Below are positions 4,728 through 5,085 of a DNA stretch of 5,085 nt, in pieces. Position 1 is the first letter of the stretch; each line of letters starts with the position of its first letter. The stretch is from an uncultured Veillonella sp. Lineage in GTDB: Bacteria; Bacillota; Negativicutes; Veillonellales; Veillonellaceae. The notes beneath the pieces are model-generated. The model was not told where the DNA came from and did not search any database. It worked only from the letters and a program-made list of their open reading frames with translations. The DNA lies in assembly GCA_902466275.1 (NCBI GenBank), contig CABQQJ010000087.1, forward strand, positions 1 to 5,085, in the 5' to 3' direction. The position numbers and the translations under genes were made by a program.

Positions 4728-5085
4728 TTATAGTTCATATTGTCCGTCACCAAGTGGATCTACCACAACGTAACGGCTGGCTCCCCCTTCTGCTTTGGCT
4801 CGTTTTGCTTCTACAATAGCATCTTTACGCGTCCCTTCATCTGCTTGCCAAGGTATAAACATAGCATATACACTTTGCGGCCCATACGGTCCGTATTGTC
4901 CTCGCGAGAGCACGCTATGCCAGCCTACCTTGTCTTCGTACATACGCACCTTTTCAAGGCGCTCCTCCTGAACGCCTGTTTCGTCATAGTACACATTATA
5001 ATGATTAGACCAAACGTCACCTACACCTACGCGCTCGTCTTTGGCCATCTTATGCCGGTTAGCCCATTGTATCTTCCACTTAGCG
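4728..5085 (-). CDS. unrecognised protein, C-terminal 118 aa, partial at window edge
   Basis: I do not recognise this protein. The frame stays open from the stop at 4728-4730 to the right edge, reading AKWKIQWANRHK just before the first in-window Met (5048). That Met has no Shine-Dalgarno, so the gene very probably starts outside the window and only its C-terminus is visible. The visible part is hydrophilic and rich in Trp, Tyr and Gly, with basic and acidic residues intermixed. It has an aromatic/glycine/proline stretch GQYGPYGPQSVYAMFIPWQ, then a charged, probably helical segment (RKDAIVEAKRAKAEG), a strand-like SRYVVVDPL and the end GDGQYEL. There is no membrane segment or cysteine, and no catalytic motif I can name. 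In Bacillus, rph is preceded by gerM; I see no clear GerMN resemblance. The 163-bp gap and a promoter separate it from rph, so it need not share the operon. Confidence 0.75.
   Translation of the reverse strand, partial: AKWKIQWANRHKMAKDERVGVGDVWSNHYNVYYDETGVQEERLEKVRMYEDKVGWHSVLSRGQYGPYGPQSVYAMFIPWQADEGTRKDAIVEAKRAKAEGGASRYVVVDPLGDGQYEL

Noticed and set aside
4728..5048. Complete 106-aa gene starting at the Met at 5048
   Set aside because: The frame is open upstream to the window edge and no ribosome binding site precedes this Met, so it is treated as a partial gene.
1..5085. Mobile element, phage, toxin-antitoxin or defence system
   Set aside because: No transposase, integrase, terminal repeats or defence-type domains were seen; all recognised genes are housekeeping or metabolic.

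Overview
The window is AT-rich bacterial chromosome. Every supported gene lies on the minus strand, so transcription reads from high to low coordinates. The proteins and gene order point to a low-GC Firmicute. A rph–rdgB–phosphodiesterase cluster of the Bacillus rph-ysnA-ysnB type sits next to a long, E. coli-like (class 1A) SpeD, and a short malic enzyme follows. This fits the Negativicutes, with a Veillonella-like organism my best guess. That assignment is inference from remembered family features and was not tested by a search.

Layout in transcription order. At the right edge is the C-terminal part of an unrecognised protein (4728-5085, open at the edge). A 163-bp AT-rich gap follows, with an extended -10 promoter and a strong GC-rich stem-loop. 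Next comes a likely operon: rph (RNase PH), rdgB (XTP/dITP diphosphatase, 1 nt after the rph stop), a YfcE/YsnB-type metallophosphoesterase (66-nt gap with a perfect inverted repeat) and speD (76-nt gap with a weak stem-loop). It ends at a rho-independent terminator at 1712-1749. A separate transcription unit follows: a 23-bp tandem duplication, A-tracts, a good sigma-A-type promoter and a 401-aa malic enzyme with its own terminator near 235-260. At the left edge is the 5' part of a proline tRNA (anticodon UGG) with a perfect consensus promoter.

Functionally this is mostly housekeeping. RNase PH trims tRNA 3' ends, RdgB clears deaminated purine nucleotides, SpeD makes decarboxylated SAM for polyamine synthesis, and malic enzyme links malate to pyruvate. 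I found no CRISPR array, mobile element, toxin-antitoxin pair or other evident new system. The most unusual material is non-coding: a palindromic ACTC-N4/5-GAGT motif near both the tRNA and malic enzyme promoters, the 23-bp tandem repeat, and a hairpin that would sit at the very 5' end of the rph mRNA. The one unrecognised protein is the other item to follow up.
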